From contig JAQZBM010000003.1 of the NCBI GenBank assembly GCA_029238945.1, forward strand, positions 1 to 34,806: a stretch of DNA of 34,806 nt. Direction: 5' to 3'. Both the position numbers and the translations under genes were made by a program. Shown here piece by piece: positions 1 to 7,397 of this stretch (its first letter is position 1; every line of letters starts with the position of its first letter). The stretch is from Clostridia bacterium (GTDB lineage: Bacteria; Bacillota; Clostridia; Lutisporales; Lutisporaceae). Below the pieces are notes generated by a model. It had not been told where the DNA came from. It saw nothing but the letters and a program-made list of their open reading frames with translations, and made no database searches.

Positions 1-907
1 TTCTGATTCTTGGGTCTATTAGTCCGTAAACTATATCAACAATAAAGTTCATTACTACCAAGAATGCACCGTAGAATATTGTTGTACCCATAATCATAGG
101 ATAGTCCAGATTTTGCATCGATCTTACATAGTGCTGCCCCAGTCCGGGAATTGCGAAAACCGTTTCTACAACGAACCCGCCAGTTAATAATGCAGCCGCA
201 ACAGGGCCAAGGATAGTTACTACAGGAAGCAATGCATTTCTGATTTGGTGTTTAATTGTTACTTGTATTGGTGATAACCCCTTTGCTTTTGCAGTTTTAA
301 TGTAGTCTTGTCCAACAACGTCAAGCATGCTTGTTCTCATATATCTTGCCAATAAAGCCAATGTACCTAACCCCAAAGCAAATGCAGGCATTATTGTGTA
401 CGCCTCACCCTTCCATGCTGCAACAGGAAGCCAGCCAAGCTCTACTCCAAACAGCCACTGAATGAAGCCTGCTATGATAAAGTTCGGAACAGATATGCCG
501 ATAACGGCTATAAATATACTGAATCTGTCCCACCCTTTATTATGGTTCAAGGCGGCGATAATACCCAATAAGACCCCTACAACAGTAGCAAATACTAAGG
601 CTCTAAGACCAAGGTTTGCTGATATAGGGAAGTGGTCGGCGATAACGTCGTTAATGCTTCTAGCCCTATATCTCAGTGAATTTCCCAAGTCCCCCTTTGC
701 CAGGTTTCCCAAGTATTTGACGTACTGTTTGTACAACGGCTGGTCCAAACCATAGTACTTCATCATGTTAGCTTTGATTTCCGGAGTAATCTTATCACTT
801 AGAAACGGGTCGCCAGGCACCAGTCTAACCAGAAAGAAAGTTACTGTGATGAGCACCCATATGGTTATCAAGGATATGAATGCCCTTTTCACGATGTAAT
901 TAATCAT
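1..907 (-). CDS. Peptide ABC transporter permease, OppB/DppB type (3' end cut by window edge)
   Basis: The reading frame starts at ATG 905-907 behind a GGGAGG ribosome site and runs off the left edge after about 302 codons. It opens with the typical MINYIVKRAF and first membrane segment, then has LVRLVPGDPF. The cytoplasmic EAA loop reads DYIKTAKAKGLSPIQV followed by RNALLPVVT, the hallmark of dipeptide/oligopeptide permeases. The last visible residues, LIDPRIR, match the usual C-terminus of DppB/OppB, so only a few residues are missing. In this family the protein forms half of the membrane channel for importing short peptides (or nickel), with an OppC partner and ATPases. Those partners would lie further left, outside the window. 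It is the first gene of its transcript, since an intrinsic terminator of the next gene upstream sits at 1057-1083. The substrate cannot be told from the sequence. Confidence 0.93.
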   Translation of the reverse strand, partial: MINYIVKRAFISLITIWVLITVTFFLVRLVPGDPFLSDKITPEIKANMMKYYGLDQPLYKQYVKYLGNLAKGDLGNSLRYRARSINDVIADHFPISANLGLRALVFATVVGVLLGIIAALNHNKGWDRFSIFIAVIGISVPNFIIAGFIQWLFGVELGWLPVAAWKGEAYTIMPAFALGLGTLALLARYMRTSMLDVVGQDYIKTAKAKGLSPIQVTIKHQIRNALLPVVTILGPVAAALLTGGFVVETVFAIPGLGQHYVRSMQNLDYPMIMGTTIFYGAFLVVMNFIVDIVYGLIDPRIR

Positions 908-1056
908 TGAATTACCTCCCTTATTCTAATGGCAGAGTGTCCTTTATCTCTATAGCACCATTGTATTTAACTATTTTGAATTTTCATGCAATTAACTGTG
1001 AAATATTTGTGTGTTATTTGGTAATTATTGTTAGAAAATTCTGGATGATGAGACAA

Positions 1057-1083
1057 TAAAAGAGATGCCGTTGCGGCATCCCT
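1057..1083 (-). terminator. Intrinsic terminator of the sigma factor/ABC operon
   Basis: On the minus strand a stem of about 10 bp (GATGCCG/CGGCATC core, loop CAA) begins at the TAG stop of the permease gene and is followed by TTTATTG. It separates the ABC operon from the peptide permease gene. Confidence 0.8.
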
Positions 1084-1729
1084 AGTCATCAGAAGTATTC
1101 AGCTTTGATTTGAATTTGTGGATATAGATAAGATTCAGTATGAATATGCTTATTGCCGCTGCCAGCAGATAATACTTCGGAGTAAAATCCTGCTTCATCA
1201 AGCTGAAAAGGTAGAACTTCCCTGTATAATTTCCCTTAGATGCATATTCCATAAGATAATAGGCAAATGCCATGATGTACCCTGCAGATGTCTGGTTGGT
1301 CAAATTGCCGGAGGTAAATGCGATACTGCCTAAGAACACCGCCGTTATCGTTGTCCCGGCGGTAATTTCCCAGAATGGGAAAACTGCGTCCTTCAGCTTG
1401 GCATAGTACAGTACAGATGCAATCATTGCTATGATAAAGCAAGCAGCCAGCAGCATCCTGCCGACCAATACCAGCACATGGGGTACAGTCCTGATATTTA
1501 CCAGCTCTGCTGCATGCTCATGATTCTCTATACCCACGATGTAAGTGAAGAGGATAATGCCTGTTATGGGAAAGTACAGCTCCGCCACCTTAGCAACCTC
1601 TTTATATTTCAGCAGGTCAAAGCTGAATATAAAGGGTGCCAGTACCATAAGAACAAAGGCAGCAGCAGCGTTCCAATCAAGCAATATCCTTGTATTGTAC
1701 CATATCAGCTTTGAAAGTCTTGCTACCAT
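1082..1729 (-). CDS. ABC-2 type transporter permease, short subunit
   Basis: This is a 215-residue hydrophobic protein with about six membrane segments (near residues 22-38, 52-66, 84-108, 121-140, 146-160 and 185-203). It has no detectable ATPase or binding domain. It is the last gene of the operon with the ECF sigma factor, small membrane protein, ABC ATPase and large permease, so it is read as the second membrane subunit of an ABC-2 exporter. ATG 1727-1729 is chosen because AAGGGGG lies 7 bases upstream. This makes the gene overlap the 3' end of the preceding permease gene by 53 bp, unusually long but with a good ribosome site. The product ends in TAG inside the terminator stem. The substrate is unknown. 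Confidence 0.8.
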   Translation of the reverse strand: MVARLSKLIWYNTRILLDWNAAAAFVLMVLAPFIFSFDLLKYKEVAKVAELYFPITGIILFTYIVGIENHEHAAELVNIRTVPHVLVLVGRMLLAACFIIAMIASVLYYAKLKDAVFPFWEITAGTTITAVFLGSIAFTSGNLTNQTSAGYIMAFAYYLMEYASKGNYTGKFYLFSLMKQDFTPKYYLLAAAISIFILNLIYIHKFKSKLNTSDD

Positions 1730-2936
1730 TTATTGACCCCCTTTTCAGGGAAAGTACCCATGATGCTGACATAACTATCAATATTGATAGTATTACATAG
1801 AAGATTCTGTTGACCATTATTTGCGGCAGCCAAGCCATATACTTATCATATGCCCCTAGAGTGTTAAAGCGTACAACATTCCTATACAGTTCATAGCTGC
1901 CCCCAAGGGAGTTGATGGACAGCAGCCATAGCACAAATTGTACAAGTATTGCTATCCCGCCATTTCCAAATAGCAGTGAGACCAGCATTCCCATAGATGT
2001 GCTGAACATCAAGGTTGGCACTATCCAAGCCGCGGTATATTTGAAGAAAGCCAGTAAATCCACTGCATATCCTGCATTCCGAGCTGCTATTGCCGTAGCA
2101 AAAGTGGCATGACCTGCAATAGCCAGATATAATGCAGTGAGGCATATCAATATGCCCAGATACTTAGAGGAAATATACTTTATGGAGGAAATACTTCGGC
2201 TGTATATCAGCTCCTGCATCCTGCTTCTTCTGTCCCTTATGAGTACAAAGGCAGATAAGAAAACCGGAAACAATCCTGCGGCTATACCCATGTAATCAGC
2301 AAAGACACGCCCGTATGCATTGGTAACCCTGTCCACCGCTACAATCTCCTCAAACTCCTTCACAGCTTCTTCATATGTCATAGGCTGATGCAAGATATAC
2401 TTCCTGTATTTGTCGCTATAATAGGTTGAGCCTCCAAGAGCTTTATCCAAGTCCCTGACAATCTGCAAATATTCCTCATAGCTTACTTTAACCTCAACAG
2501 TTTCCAAGGGATTATCCAATTTAAGCTTAGGAATCATTGCTCTGTCCATGCCTGCTGTCATTTCTTCTCTACTGTCCTCTATGCCCTCCTCTTTCGGCTT
2601 GAATTCCCCCAGTTTATCCATAGCTGACTTCATGGCTTCCTTTTGTTCCGGTGACAGTATTACAGTCTTATTTACAAGCAGGCCTTGCTTATAAATAATG
2701 CCAAAGTTATAGTACATTCTTATGTTGGCATATATAACCTTTATCTCTGCTTCAGGGTCTGTAACATCCCTTTCACCATAATATCCATCAGTAGATTTCG
2801 GTTCCGGCAGGACACCGTTTTGCACATAGGGAAGGTATTGTGTGACATAGAACAGCAGTACCACAGCTATCAGAAGATAAAAGGTTACATTGCTCAGCTG
2901 ATACTTTACTTCCTTTAAAGTTAATTGGGAGAACAT
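1677..2936 (-). CDS. ABC-2 type transporter permease with large external domain
   Basis: This 419-residue membrane protein has a first membrane segment at residues 16-34, a hydrophilic, probably extracytoplasmic domain at about 35-205, and then five or six membrane segments to the C-terminus. That layout is common for ABC-2 permeases of the ABC-type multidrug/bacteriocin/lantibiotic-immunity kind. The start ATG overlaps the stop codon of the ATPase gene by one base and has GGGGGAG upstream, so the two are translationally coupled. With the ATPase (2936-3805) and short permease (1082-1729) it should make one exporter or membrane-stress transporter. No substrate-specific motif is recognised. Confidence 0.85.
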   Translation of the reverse strand: MFSQLTLKEVKYQLSNVTFYLLIAVVLLFYVTQYLPYVQNGVLPEPKSTDGYYGERDVTDPEAEIKVIYANIRMYYNFGIIYKQGLLVNKTVILSPEQKEAMKSAMDKLGEFKPKEEGIEDSREEMTAGMDRAMIPKLKLDNPLETVEVKVSYEEYLQIVRDLDKALGGSTYYSDKYRKYILHQPMTYEEAVKEFEEIVAVDRVTNAYGRVFADYMGIAAGLFPVFLSAFVLIRDRRSRMQELIYSRSISSIKYISSKYLGILICLTALYLAIAGHATFATAIAARNAGYAVDLLAFFKYTAAWIVPTLMFSTSMGMLVSLLFGNGGIAILVQFVLWLLSINSLGGSYELYRNVVRFNTLGAYDKYMAWLPQIMVNRIFYVILSILIVMSASWVLSLKRGSINGSKTFKADMVQYKDIA

Positions 2937-3805
2937 TATGCTACTCCCCCCTTCATGATGTGCATATAGGCATCCTCCAGGGTAGGCCTTGCTTCTTCCG
3001 CTTCCGGCATAGGCTTCTCCCCTGCCAGCAGCTTAAGCTTGACCTTGTCGCCCTCGGATACGGAGGATATGATAGTGCTGCTACTCCTGACTTCATCAAG
3101 CTGTCCTCTGTCTATGCTGGCAGTCCACACAGCACCTTCTGAGCTGGCAAGCAGGTCTTTTACAGCACCCTTATATACCAGCCTGCCCTGATTCAATATG
3201 CCAATATTCTCACAGGTAAATTCTATGTCCTCTACGATATGAGTAGAGAGTATAACTATCCTGTCCTCAGAGAAATCTCTTAATAGGTTCCGAAATCTTA
3301 TACGTTCCTCAGGGTCTAGTCCGGCTGTAGGTTCATCAACAATAAGGAGCTTAGGGTTATTAAGCAGTGCCTGAGCTATACCCAGTCTTCTTTTCATACC
3401 GCCGGACAGTGCTTTTACTTTCGTCTTTAGGTTCTGCTCCAGATTTACCTTGTGCAGAAGCTCCATTATTAGCTGATTTCTGAGCTTCACCGGTCCGATG
3501 TTGGAAAGCAGCGCCAGATAGTCCATGGCTTCATAGACAGACAAATTGGAGTACATGGAGAACTCTTGAGGCAGATAGCCTATAAGCTCTCTAATCCTAG
3601 CGGTTTCCTCCAGCTTTATTCCATTTATCATTATCTGCCCTGAATCCTTGCGGAGCAGAGTGGTAAGTATCCTCATCAGAGTTGTTTTCCCTGCTCCGTT
3701 TGGCCCCAAAAGTCCAAACATGCCCTTGCTTATGTCAAGGTTTATATCCTGCAAGGCCGCTTTCTTGCCATAGCTTTTACTAAGATTTTTAATGCTTATT
3801 TCCAT
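2936..3805 (-). CDS. ABC transporter ATP-binding protein
   Basis: This 289-residue ATPase has all nucleotide-binding motifs: Walker A GPNGAGKTT (34-42), Q-loop Gln80, signature LSGGM (133-137), Walker B LLIVDEPT (153-160) and H-loop His189. The C-terminal 75 residues form the extension usual in ATPases serving ABC-2 permeases. ATG at 3803-3805 is preferred to one 18 bases upstream because GGAGGG precedes it at proper spacing. The gene overlaps the small membrane protein gene upstream by 17 bp and the permease gene downstream by 1 bp. It powers the transporter encoded by the two following genes. Function as an exporter is inferred from family and layout; cargo is unknown. Confidence 0.93.
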   Translation of the reverse strand: MEISIKNLSKSYGKKAALQDINLDISKGMFGLLGPNGAGKTTLMRILTTLLRKDSGQIMINGIKLEETARIRELIGYLPQEFSMYSNLSVYEAMDYLALLSNIGPVKLRNQLIMELLHKVNLEQNLKTKVKALSGGMKRRLGIAQALLNNPKLLIVDEPTAGLDPEERIRFRNLLRDFSEDRIVILSTHIVEDIEFTCENIGILNQGRLVYKGAVKDLLASSEGAVWTASIDRGQLDEVRSSSTIISSVSEGDKVKLKLLAGEKPMPEAEEARPTLEDAYMHIMKGGVA

Positions 3806-4103
3806 AGGTTGCCCTCCTGTCATCCTGTTTTTCTGAGTAATACTCGTAAAAAGCTCCTGCCCCCAGCATCAGCATCCCCACGCCAAGGAAAGTGCTTATC
3901 TCCAATCCGTTTAGCATGATTATAGGTACGGATATCATGATGACTGCTACAGCCAGCATTGCTGCCAGCTTCATCTTCGCAGCCGCAAGCTTTCTGCTGG
4001 TTTGCTTGATTTTCTCCTGCTCTTCCTTCAGGTACTCCAAGTACCGTACCTTTGACCATACGCCCTCTAAGAAATCCTTCTCATCTCTGCTGTAGTCCTT
4101 CAT
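3789..4103 (-). CDS. Small two-helix membrane protein of the sigma factor operon, unknown function
   Basis: I do not recognise a family. The product is about 104 residues: a charged N-terminal half (about 1-45) with a probable short coiled coil, then two membrane segments (about 47-65 and 68-86), then a charged tail. There are no cysteines, so no zinc anti-sigma (HxxxCxxC) motif. The start is ambiguous between ATG 4104-4106 and ATG 4101-4103; CAGGAGG lies 4 and 7 bases upstream respectively, so the second is used. The upstream ATG shares one base with the TGA stop of the sigma gene. Its place between an ECF sigma gene and an ABC transporter makes a role as sigma regulator or transporter accessory subunit possible, but this rests on position only. 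Confidence 0.75.
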   Translation of the reverse strand: MKDYSRDEKDFLEGVWSKVRYLEYLKEEQEKIKQTSRKLAAAKMKLAAMLAVAVIMISVPIIMLNGLEISTFLGVGMLMLGAGAFYEYYSEKQDDRRATYGNKH

Positions 4104-4105
4104 CA

Positions 4106-4627
4106 TCACACCTCCTGTTCCATGAGCTCTTTCAACTTCTTGCGAGCTCTAAAAATCAATATCTTCATCTGTGCCGGGTTTTTGTTCATTACCTTTGCGG
4201 CTTCCTGGTATGAAAGCTCTTCATACTCTATCAGGTAAATCGCAGTCTTGTAATCATTATTCAAAAGCTCCAGGGCATTCTTTAGAAGCCGCTTCTGCTC
4301 CTTTTCCAAGTATGCTTCCTCAGGTGTGAATTCCCCTGATTCTAAGTGCTCATCAAGATTGACCGGTCTTTTCCTTCTGAGGTAATCTATCGCCTTATGT
4401 TTAATGATGGCAAAAAGGTAGGTCTTGAAGGAGCATCGTCCGTCATATCGAGCCCTGTTTACATAGAAGTCAGCAAAGCTCTCCTGTGCGATGTCCTCTG
4501 CCATGACCGCATCTCCGGTCAGCTGTCTTGCAAAGGCCACCGCGTTAGCCCTGTATTTTATTATCAGTTCCTCGAAGCCTTCCTTGTCACCGGATTGAAA
4601 GCTCTTAAGCAGCTGCTCGTCAGTCAT
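4106..4627 (-). CDS. RNA polymerase ECF-type sigma factor
   Basis: The 173-residue product has the two ECF domains. Sigma region 2 (about 18-88) contains EDIAQESFADFY and a basic DYLRRKR end; region 4 (about 115-170) carries the helix-turn-helix ELSYQEAAKVMNKNPAQMK. ATG 4625-4627 is chosen because AAGGAGGG lies 6 bases upstream; an earlier ATG 39 bases away has no ribosome site. It is the first gene of a five-gene operon ending at 1082. Such sigma factors redirect RNA polymerase to a few promoters, usually including their own, under envelope stress. A matching promoter candidate lies at 4655-4682. No typical anti-sigma gene follows; the adjacent small membrane protein is the only candidate. 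Confidence 0.92.
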   Translation of the reverse strand: MTDEQLLKSFQSGDKEGFEELIIKYRANAVAFARQLTGDAVMAEDIAQESFADFYVNRARYDGRCSFKTYLFAIIKHKAIDYLRRKRPVNLDEHLESGEFTPEEAYLEKEQKRLLKNALELLNNDYKTAIYLIEYEELSYQEAAKVMNKNPAQMKILIFRARKKLKELMEQEV

Positions 4628-4654
4628 GGTATCCCTCCTTTTGACTACATCCTT

Positions 4655-4682
4655 TATTCGTATCAAATGTTAAAAAGTTACA
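4655..4682 (-). promoter_or_regulatory. Candidate ECF sigma promoter (TGTAAC, 16 bases, CGAATA)
   Basis: On the minus strand TGTAAC (4682-4677) is followed after exactly 16 bases by CGAATA (4660-4655), about 28 bases before the sigma factor start codon. The AAC-type -35 box, CG-type -10 and 16-base spacer match the general form of ECF promoters, which suggests autoregulation. Assignment is inference. Confidence 0.5.
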
Positions 4683-4724
4683 CCTATTCCTAGAAATATT
4701 TTACTATATTTAGAATTACTTATA

Positions 4725-4757
4725 TAGAAAAAGAGACGCGTTTGTTTGCGTCCCTTT
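4725..4757 (-). terminator. Intrinsic terminator after the Eis-like gene
   Basis: On the minus strand AGGGACGC (4755-4748) pairs with GCGTCTCT (4739-4732), allowing one G-U pair, across an 8-base loop, followed by TTTTTC. It ends the regulator/acetyltransferase transcript before the sigma factor operon. Confidence 0.8.
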
Positions 4758-4785
4758 TATCCACAGGTTATTAAGGAGTAAAATG

Positions 4786-4811
4786 AGGGTCGGCACAGGA
4801 ATCGACCCCTA
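4786..4811. repeat. Dispersed GTAGGGG-type hairpin repeat, copy 1 (degenerate)
   Basis: On the minus strand the element begins GTAGGGGTCG and ends CGACCCT, with a 6-bp core stem GGGTCG/CGACCC and a 10-base loop. It resembles the repeats at 16901, 19470 and 28241 in its GTAGGGG end. It lies between the acetyltransferase stop codon and its terminator. Confidence 0.5.
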
Positions 4812-4821
4812 CTATATTGCA

Positions 4822-6081
4822 TTAAAACACAGTTGTGCAGACAGGTTTTTCTTTCGTCCTGAACAATTTATTCACAGTATCTGCATAACTCATGTGGCTA
4901 ATCTCTGCAAGTCCCAGTCTTAGAAGCGCCCTAAAATCAACGCAGCCCATTACAAGAGCTGAGAAATCGGATATATCCATAGATATTTCTGCCGCATAGT
5001 TCATCCCCTCTGTCACAGTCGGTTTTCCGTCTCTGAAATCTACTATGACCGGCCGGCTGTTCTCCTCCACAAAGCTGTCCCTTATGTTAAGCTTAAGCTT
5101 TATGCTCTCGCCGTTAAAGCTGTACTCTCTTAGCTGCTCAAAAAACAAGGCCGTATCAATCACTCTGTACATCAGACCTACGCCCTGCAGATTGCTCTGA
5201 TGATACACCGGAGTAAAGTTATTGTCGCTTTCGTCTCTAGGGTCATTCAGCAGATAGTGGAAGTACTCATCCTGAGTATTAATGATTATCCTGTTTATCT
5301 GGTCAAATTGTATTCGCAGGAAGTTCAGAAGCTGCCTCTGTACCTCTGTACTGCTGCTTACAAGCTCCTTAACCAGGATATCATTCTTCAAAGCATTTAT
5401 CTCACTTGCCTTCTTGAAGAAAAAGGTCAGATAACCTAAGATGCTCTCACCCTGCTTATAGACAATTGTGGTCTTACCCGGAGCAAATATGTTTGAGGTC
5501 TCTATATTTGTCCTTTTTATCATGCCGTGAGTCGCAGCTGCATATTTGTTATAGCACTCTACAAGCTTCTCTTTATCCTTCTCTTCCAGATAGTATATAT
5601 TTTCCTTAACCTTAGTCTTTGGCAAAGCAGCTGGCTTTATCCTGTACTGATTCATTTTTGTACCGAAGCCGAAGCCCATCTGCTTGTAAAAATCCGGTCT
5701 GAAGGGGTACAGCATCGCCATAGATACTTTTTGCTGCCTATAATAGCTTATGAAAAAGCTTATTATATCCTTTGCTGCCTTCTCCTTCTTGTGCAGAAGG
5801 TCTACTGCCACAAAGCCTACTCCTCCGGTCTTAAGCTCCACTCCATTGAAGTTCATATAAAAATCCTGCAGCTCCATCCCGCCTACCATTTTCCCGTCTC
5901 TGTATGCTCCATAAAGGTTAATTGTCGGTTCTTCATTTTGCAGCCTTATATATTGTTCGGCCTTCTTCTGAAGGTCCTCAGGAGTATGTATGTTCATAAA
6001 GGGATAAGCTAAGCCTCCGATTCTTACAAACTCTTTTATGCCGTCTTCGTCCAGCCTTCTGAACTCGCTATTGATTATCAT
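4822..6081 (-). CDS. Eis-like GNAT N-acetyltransferase
   Basis: The 419-residue protein has the Eis-family layout: an N-terminal GNAT domain (about 1-140), a second GNAT-like domain (about 150-290) and a C-terminal SCP2-like domain (about 300-419). Support comes from MVGGMELQDFYMNFNG, VGFVAVDLLHKK and PDFYKQMGFGFG, the last with a Tyr where the mycobacterial enzyme has its general acid. The chain ends in Phe, as in mycobacterial Eis, whose terminal carboxylate acts in catalysis. Eis enzymes transfer acetyl groups from acetyl-CoA to amines such as aminoglycosides, though many clostridial relatives have no known substrate. ATG 6079-6081 follows AGGAGGC; a longer frame upstream has no ribosome site. 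It follows an ArsR-type regulator gene with a 100-base gap and is probably cotranscribed. Resistance activity is not shown by sequence. Confidence 0.85.
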   Translation of the reverse strand: MIINSEFRRLDEDGIKEFVRIGGLAYPFMNIHTPEDLQKKAEQYIRLQNEEPTINLYGAYRDGKMVGGMELQDFYMNFNGVELKTGGVGFVAVDLLHKKEKAAKDIISFFISYYRQQKVSMAMLYPFRPDFYKQMGFGFGTKMNQYRIKPAALPKTKVKENIYYLEEKDKEKLVECYNKYAAATHGMIKRTNIETSNIFAPGKTTIVYKQGESILGYLTFFFKKASEINALKNDILVKELVSSSTEVQRQLLNFLRIQFDQINRIIINTQDEYFHYLLNDPRDESDNNFTPVYHQSNLQGVGLMYRVIDTALFFEQLREYSFNGESIKLKLNIRDSFVEENSRPVIVDFRDGKPTVTEGMNYAAEISMDISDFSALVMGCVDFRALLRLGLAEISHMSYADTVNKLFRTKEKPVCTTVF

Positions 6082-6181
6082 AGATTTGCCTCCTATATGC
6101 GGGCTGACATGGAAACCAACCCCTGTAATATTTTTATAAAGCAAAGGAAATGAAGGCATCAGCACCCGCATTTCCTGTATA

Positions 6182-7210
6182 CTATTTCCCGAACAAATAC
6201 TCTATACCTGCTTCAAATAACTTTCTTATCTCCTCGTCATTGGCTTCGAAGTATTTTATATTCTTTATTCTTTTCTCTGATACCAGATTTACTGACTTTA
6301 GCACATCTATATGATGAGATATTGTGGCAGTAGTCAGGTTCATCCTCTCCGCCAAAAGCTTGCCATAGGTAGGTTCTTTTATAATCGATCTTAATATCTC
6401 CAATCTTGTTCTGTCCGATATTATCTTAAACACCTGTGATATGCCGTCGCCTATCTGGTCTACGCTGTCTTCCCTCTGCTCCAGCTCAAAAACAATCATT
6501 TGTGCTTCATTGCAAAAAACCCTTATCTTATGTGGAGATATGAAGTAGGACGGTATGAAGAAAAACTCCTTAAAGTCCAGCACTCTCTTGAACTTTCTCT
6601 GTGCAATCTCGTGGGTGACCTCCATGGGGGACTTCTCCGCCAGCTTTTCCTTTACTTTTTCTTCCTGCTTGCTATAGTCTTCTCTAAGAGAATCCATCTT
6701 GTTCCTCAAGGTGCTGTTGTTCATTTCCTTCACAAGATTGACAATTCCGTTCTTGAACTGACGAGTATTATAGAAAAGCTGCTCGAAGCCCTTAGTATTG
6801 TCATTAAACAATACCGGCTTTTCCTCTGCAAGCTGCAGCAATTTATCTCTATCAGTCATAATCTCCTGTACTTGATTATGGTCAAGCACCTCTCCCAGCA
6901 AGGTATATATAAAGCTTATATCATCATATTTCTTAATACGCTGCACCAGAAGCGCAACATCATCAAAGGCCCTTTCCTTAATGACAAACTCAAATAGCTC
7001 TAAGCCTTGCAGGCGCATGCCTGATAAAAGCTTAAGCATTCTTTGACTATCGGAGGAAAGATTGTTTAGCAGCGTCTTGCCCAGCTTCTCAGGAAACTTA
7101 TGATGACTTCTGTCTGCCAAGTATTGTATCGCTGCTATAAGCTCAATGGTTATTGAACTTTTCACCTGTATCACAGGTGCCTTAGTGTTGTTATCCATAG
7201 CTAAAGGCAT
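6182..7210 (-). CDS. ArsR-type winged-helix transcriptional regulator with long N-terminal domain
   Basis: The 342-residue product ends in a winged helix-turn-helix (about residues 252-335): ISDRTRLEILRSIIKEPTYG, then LAERMNLTTATISHHIDVLKS and LVSEKRIKNIKYFEA, the pattern of ArsR repressors. No CxC metal site is seen. The first 250 residues are an alpha-helical, charged domain of the kind found in a Firmicutes ArsR subgroup and may bind a ligand. ATG 7208-7210 follows GGGAG at 8 bases; a GTG three codons earlier is too close to that site. The gene precedes the Eis-like acetyltransferase in the same direction, so it likely controls that operon and itself. A possible operator lies at 7254-7286. 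The inducer is unknown. Confidence 0.85.
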   Translation of the reverse strand: MPLAMDNNTKAPVIQVKSSITIELIAAIQYLADRSHHKFPEKLGKTLLNNLSSDSQRMLKLLSGMRLQGLELFEFVIKERAFDDVALLVQRIKKYDDISFIYTLLGEVLDHNQVQEIMTDRDKLLQLAEEKPVLFNDNTKGFEQLFYNTRQFKNGIVNLVKEMNNSTLRNKMDSLREDYSKQEEKVKEKLAEKSPMEVTHEIAQRKFKRVLDFKEFFFIPSYFISPHKIRVFCNEAQMIVFELEQREDSVDQIGDGISQVFKIISDRTRLEILRSIIKEPTYGKLLAERMNLTTATISHHIDVLKSVNLVSEKRIKNIKYFEANDEEIRKLFEAGIEYLFGK

Positions 7211-7253
7211 GTTCTTCACTCCCGGTCTGATTTTTCTAGTGTTAGTTAAAAGT

Positions 7254-7286
7254 ATTATACCACAACTTCCTATTTAATGGTATTAT
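7254..7286 (-). promoter_or_regulatory. Promoter with extended -10 and possible operator for the ArsR/Eis operon
   Basis: The minus strand shows TGGTATAAT (7262-7254), an extended -10 box, about 44 bases before the regulator start codon. The same 9 bases recur as an 8-of-9 inverted copy at 7278-7286 with a 15-base spacer, making an operator-like inverted repeat over the promoter. Repressor binding is inferred. Confidence 0.45.
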
Positions 7287-7356
7287 ATGTTTCGTGCCAA
7301 GCATTTATCTTATCAGATAGTACGAAGCTTATTACTCTGTTTATAAATCCGGGTGA

Positions 7357-7391
7357 AAATTTTAAGGCTCTGTGCTTTTCAGCACAGAGCC
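7357..7391 (-). terminator. Intrinsic terminator of the kinase/GGDEF operon
   Basis: A perfect 11-bp stem (7366-7376 with 7381-7391, GGCTCTGTGCT) and a 4-base loop lie just past the stop codon of the GGDEF gene. On the minus strand TTAAAATTTT follows the stem. Confidence 0.85.
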
Positions 7392-7397
7392 CTATTG

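Noticed and set aside
4628-4666. Longer start for the ECF sigma factor
   Set aside because: The upstream ATG lacks a ribosome site and would put the candidate ECF promoter's -10 inside the coding region.
6082-6171. Longer N-terminus of the Eis-like protein
   Set aside because: The 30 added residues have no family resemblance and no ribosome site; AGGAGGC precedes ATG 6081.
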